A DNA stretch of 64,000 bases from Sternotherus odoratus (Eukaryota > Chordata > Testudines > Kinosternidae), in assembly GCA_032164245.1 (NCBI GenBank), contig JAVMKO010000001.1:163671434-163735433 (forward strand), given 5' to 3'. Shown here in pieces: positions 60,142 through 64,000 of the stretch. Position numbers and translations under genes: made by a program. Every line of letters begins with the position of its first letter. The first letter of the stretch is position 1. The notes under the pieces are model-generated. The model was not told the origin of the DNA and searched no databases. It worked only from the letters and a program-made list of their open reading frames with translations.

Positions 60142-60455
60142 TTTTTGAACTGTAATCTGGCCTTGTCCTTCCCTCCTCCATCTACCACCCCACCCGGCTC
60201 TTCCCTCCTTACCCACCCCTCCCAGGCAACCTTGTGAGTCTTGCCCCTATTTGTATGATGACTTAATAAAGAATGCATGATTTTGAAACACTAATGACTT
60301 TATTGCCTCTGAAAGTGGTGATCGAAGGCGGGAGGTCGGTTGGCTTACAGGGCAGTAGAGCCCCATACCGCACGATAATGCGCAAGGTGTTTACAATGCT
60401 TACAGCAGCAGAGGTGAGCTGAGCGGGCTCCATGCTTGCTGTGGCATAGCATCTG

Positions 60456-60722
60456 CAGGAGAGCAGAGTTGCAGCAGAAGCGGTGGATGACAACTGTTAG
60501 CACTGCACACATTTCCCGAGGAGGAACACACGTTCCCGGGAGCCCATGATAGACATGTAAAAATTCACTATCAAGGCAAGAGCAAGAGAGCAGAATTGCA
60601 GTGGAAGTGGTGGATGCCACGAGAATAACTATTTATACAGAACGACAAGAGTACCAATGAGGTAGATTCATGGCACCAGGAGAGCAGAGTTGCAGCGGAA
60701 GCAGTGGGTGGATGACAATGGT
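60456..60722. repeat. Three spaced ~40-bp repeats in the Harbinger right part
   Basis: 'gagagcagagttgcagc' followed by 'gaagcggtggatgac' occurs at about 60459, 60586 and 60678, with spacings of roughly 127 and 92 bp and few changes. Confidence 0.75.
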
Positions 60723-61357
60723 TAGCTGTTGTACTGCACCGTCTGCTGAAAGCAGTATGAGGTCTGCACGGAAAAAAGGTGTGAAATGATTGTCTATCAT
60801 TGCTTTCACGGAGGGAGGGGTGACTGACGACATGTATGCAAAACCACCCGCGACAATATTTTTGCCCCATCAGGCATTGGGAGCTCAACCCAGAATTCCA
60901 ATGGGCAACAGAGACTGCAGGAACTGTGGGATAGCTATCCACAGTGCACTGCTCCGAAAGTCGATGCTAGCCACAGTACTGTGGATGCACGCCACCAATT
61001 TAATGTGCTTAGTGAGGACTGTATAAAATCACTTCCTAAAAATCGACATCTATAAGTTTGACCTAATTTCGTAGTGTAGACATACTCGGGGTGTTGCCTA
61101 ATTGCATATTGCAGGACAAGTACTGTTTTCTCCTTCACTGCCCCTCACAAGAGGCGGGATGATGGATCTCCCTTGAAGACATACTAAGGTGACTTTATGT
61201 TAACACAGTTTAGGACTAAAACAGTCCCATCAAAAAACAAGAGAGAAAATCAGAGATTAGAATTATCAAACTAAAAGGGGCGGGGGGAAGGATATACATA
61301 ACATATCTAGTCTTAACCTTTGCCAAAGGTATCCAAGGTAGGTTTCATTCATGAGTA

Positions 61358-61432
61358 GGAATCAGAGAGGTAGCCGTGTTAGTCTGGAATTGCAGAAGTG
61401 ACAAAGAGTCTTGTGGCACCTTAAAGACTAAT
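61358..61432 (-). mobile_element. Penelope-like end
   Basis: 'gaggtagccgtgttagtctg' then 'gtcttgtggcaccttaaaga' is the reverse complement of the family end described at 14.4 kb. Confidence 0.6.
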
Positions 61433-61574
61433 AAGCAAGAACACACTCTCTCTTGTGTTGTTCTTGTCCCAAATCTGATTCATAGCACCATTAGGCTTTT
61501 CAGGCTTCTTGGATGTGCCTGGCTTATTATAAACCAAACTCTTTCACAGAGAGATGTACCTGAGTGTGTCTCTG

Positions 61575-61725
61575 CAGATACAAGATGGGTGAAGTAAAAT
61601 CTTTAATTGGACCAACTTCTGTTGGTGAGAGACACAAACACAACAGAAATTGGTCCACTATTACCTCACCCACCTAGTCTCTCTAATACCCTGGAACCAA
61701 CATAGCTACAACACTGCATATAACA
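61575..61725. mobile_element. Paired inverted retroelement ends
   Basis: 'gatgggtgaagtaaaatctt' with 'ggaccaacttctgttgg' is followed after about 15 bp by its inverse, 'caacagaaattggtcca' with 'ttacctcacccacctagtct'. It ends in 'acatagctacaacactgca'. It resembles another terminal repeat common in turtle genomes, perhaps also Penelope-like, present as two facing halves with the middle missing. Confidence 0.5.
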
Positions 61726-61927
61726 ATTTGCAGATATTGGTTCATCTCTCATGTCATAGTCACCATGCCAGTATGTTTCCTGCAGTCACTTGTTATTGCA
61801 GTCGCTGCTTTAAATAAACAGTTTAGGTTTCTGTTTTTCTGCACATCTTGCTCATCTTCCCTCCAAGTAAGCCTCCTGACATTCCACTCACTAACTGCCC
61901 TTTGTTCTGGCCTAACACCTATGTGGT

Positions 61928-62105
61928 TTGAACATTGGCCTGCTAAATCTAGGGTTATGGGTTCAGTCGTTGAGGGGGCCATTTAGGGATATGGGGCAAA
62001 ACTCTGTTGGATGATTTAATTGGGGATTGGTCCTGCTTTGAGCAAGAGGTTGGACTAGATGATCTCCTGAGGTCCCTTCCAATCCTGATATTCTATGATT
62101 CTATG
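61928..62105 (+). mobile_element. Cry I-type tRNA-derived SINE, plus orientation
   Basis: tRNA-related head 'tttgaacattggcctgc', B-box-like 'gggttcagtcgttgag', unrelated middle ('ggatgatttaattggggatt') and CR1-like tail ending in the tandem 'attctatgattctatg'. Full-length tail and readable promoter blocks make it the better of the two copies in the window. Transcribed by RNA polymerase III when intact. Confidence 0.88.
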
Positions 62106-64000
62106 CTTCACCATGTGAATTGTCACCTATGCTGGTGAGAAGTAATTGAATCCAGCTCAGATTGACTTTAAAGAGACAAGACCCATATCTTCTTGTTATT
62201 GCCTCTTAACTTTGTTCTATTCTACATCAGGATGAATTATTGCCAGTTTAATGCCAATCTGTCATAGCTATGTTTGTATAGACAACGTTTTCTATAGAAA
62301 ATTAGATATGCTCTCCTTTGTAAAATTACTATGTACAGTACAATATTATAGATGATACTAAAGTATGTATAAAATAGATATTGAATGTTTGGAGGTGGAT
62401 GGACATGCTATTTTAAAAGCTTTCCCACAAGGATGTAACAACTAATTAATTGTGATAGTGAGAATATCAAGTAGAAGTCAAAGCCCTAAACATACATGAC
62501 TGTTATTTAAGTTATTATTAATACTACTTTAACACCAGAGCGGGGCCAAAAAAGGTAAGGATATTTTTGAAAAAAAATCAAAAGCATGAACATTTTTTGT
62601 TTGATTTGAAATTGAGCCTTTCGTTTTTCCAGATGAAAAATGTTTACTTTTGGAATTCCTGATTCCTGGCCTAGAACATGCTTGTCACCACTAATTCCTG
62701 TTTAGCCAACTCCTTACTGCAACTGATAGTTCTAGGGTCATTCTCAGTTACACTATGGCCCCTTTACACCACTCTGGCAGTGTAAAAGTGTAATTTCCTC
62801 TAACTAAAGATTTTAAAGGCCACCACTAGAGAGGGAATAGATGTGATATCCCAGTGATGTTAGACCACTAGTGTTCATGCCCAAGGTTTATAGAACCCCA
62901 CTGATGCTCGGATAAAAAAGCACTATCTGTTATTTCTGAAACAATAGATACCTATAAATACCCATTAGTAACTTATCAGAACAATTTGTTAACATGTGAT
63001 AGCAAATCGAGCTTAGGAATGTCATTCATTCTCCAAAGCTTGAAATATTGAAAGACCTGTTAATTGGGCGTTCTTTAAGATGGCCCTATCGCTAAATTGT
63101 ACTCAAAGTAGTGCCTGAATGGGGTAGGAAGAGGAATTGGGGATGGTAAACTCTCCACCAAGACTGATGGTCTGTTCCTCCTTGTTTCCTCCTTGAGAAA
63201 CAAAGGATATGGCAAAAACTATCCATAACCCCTACTTCCCCACTACCAATCCATGCACTGGTCGTAGGGCTTGAAAATAGCTGTGATGAAAAAAGAGCAC
63301 ATCCAACAGTTACCTCCAGAATCTAGGAAAGAGCATGAACAATGAGTATTTTATAGCCGACTGCTTTGATTTCTCTCTTTCTTTATGCTGCTCAACAAGA
63401 GGCAATGTCATCTTTCTCTCTCACACACTGACCTATGTCCTTCAGCAAAGGAATCTTTGCATGTGTCACTTATTTATCAGTCTCCTTCCCTTGCTGCAGT
63501 CAGTGTTCTTGCTTATTGTCAGGTCAGGTCAGCACATCACCACACTTGTGAGTGAACATATCTTGCTGAACTGCAAGGGCAAGTGAAAAATAAATCAACC
63601 AAGTAATTGTCATTTAATCATTTTGGCACTACAGGGAGACAACTGTGGAAAAAGTGGTGGCTGGGCTACGAGGAGGGGAATGGTGGCTGTGTGGAATGTT
63701 CCCTCCACAGACCTGCCTTCATCCCTTCTATGAAGGTGTGTAGAAAAAATGGGAGGAAGAAAAGAGCATACGCCACATGAGCCCCTTAGAACATTGACTG
63801 ATTGATTAAATAAAACAAATAATTAAATAATGATTGGATAATTAAATAAATAACATCAATTTGAAAAAGTTTAGTAAGCACAGCTCTAGTCCAGTTGCAT
63901 TCAATAGCAAAACTCTCATTACTTTCAAGACCAGGATTAGGCTCTCTATGACTCAGGAATCACGGAACACAGCCGCTCCCTTAGGAGTCAACCAGAATCA
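62106..64000. other. Non-coding DNA, nothing recognised
   Basis: No exon or repeat with defined ends. 63780-63860 is AT-rich ('aaataattaaataatgatt'). Confidence 0.4.

Larger units (their letters stand above)
59059..61087 (+). mobile_element. Composite, non-autonomous Harbinger element (~2.0 kb)
   Basis: The ends are extended inverted repeats: left 'ctggtctacagtatgcaatt', right 'aatttcgtagtgtagacata', matching at roughly 26 of 35 positions with continued similarity ('tatgtcaaatt' with 'agtttgaccta'). TTA lies just outside the left end (59056-59058). Inside are a Myb-like gene remnant, an oppositely oriented coding segment, the 3' exon of the DNA-binding-protein gene with an AATAAA, and a repeat-bearing right third. 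No DDE transposase can be recognised, so mobility depended on other copies. Confidence 0.75.

Noticed and set aside
61928..62105. A functional tRNA gene
   Set aside because: The tRNA-like head leads into a CR1-like tail, no cloverleaf can be completed, and a sister copy exists at 3.4 kb; it is a SINE.

Overview
This window looks like non-coding nuclear DNA from a hidden-necked (cryptodiran) turtle. The evidence is the repeat content. Two tRNA-Lys-related SINEs carry a CR1-like tail, as described for the turtle Cry I / PolIII-SINE family. There are also CR1 3' ends of the sauropsid type, short Penelope-like retroelement ends of a kind I associate with turtle genomes, and many 8-bp-duplicating hAT and TTA-duplicating Harbinger MITEs. 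No complete host gene is visible. The longest reading frames lie inside tandem repeats or transposons. One 131-bp cysteine-rich segment at 45.7 kb (minus strand) has splice-site-like ends and is the only candidate host exon.

Layout. 1-11.5 kb: mostly unique DNA with a CR1 fragment (2.7 kb) and an inverted Cry I SINE (3.4 kb). 11.5-15.4 kb: a cluster of small DNA transposons. 15.85-21.9 kb: an old, frameshifted CR1-like LINE reverse-transcriptase region split by three nested insertions. The second of these is a 2.9-kb hAT element with an exact 8-bp target duplication, and its interior is a two-stage GC-rich minisatellite (45-bp units, then ~96-bp units each with a poly-A tract). 24.6 kb: an old L2-like fragment. 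25.84-26.26 kb: a hAT element. 26.4-32.3 kb: an endogenous retrovirus with two 480-bp LTRs about 98.75% identical, a GTAA target duplication, a primer-site candidate, a polypurine tract and decayed integrase and Env remnants, plus a later 82-bp retroelement insertion. 35.8-36.3 kb: a minus-strand solo LTR. 38.2, 42.5 and 43.4 kb: three hAT MITEs, one inside an ancient MIR-like SINE. 41.25 kb: a Tigger/pogo-like MITE. 45-54 kb: mostly unique DNA with the exon candidate, a 13-bp-duplication retroelement end, MIR/L2 tails and a 73-bp-arm hairpin. 55-62 kb: Tc1/mariner-like and Harbinger elements, including a ~2-kb composite Harbinger with a Myb-like gene remnant, a CR1 copy landed inside a MITE terminal repeat, and a second Cry I SINE.

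Nothing here works as a gene system. The value of the window is its layered record of insertions: many empty sites can be read through, giving relative ages. The strongest oddities are the minisatellite-filled hAT element, the two hAT MITEs with different ends but the same core, and the composite Harbinger copy. Family names rest on recognising ends and motifs by eye; no database search was possible.
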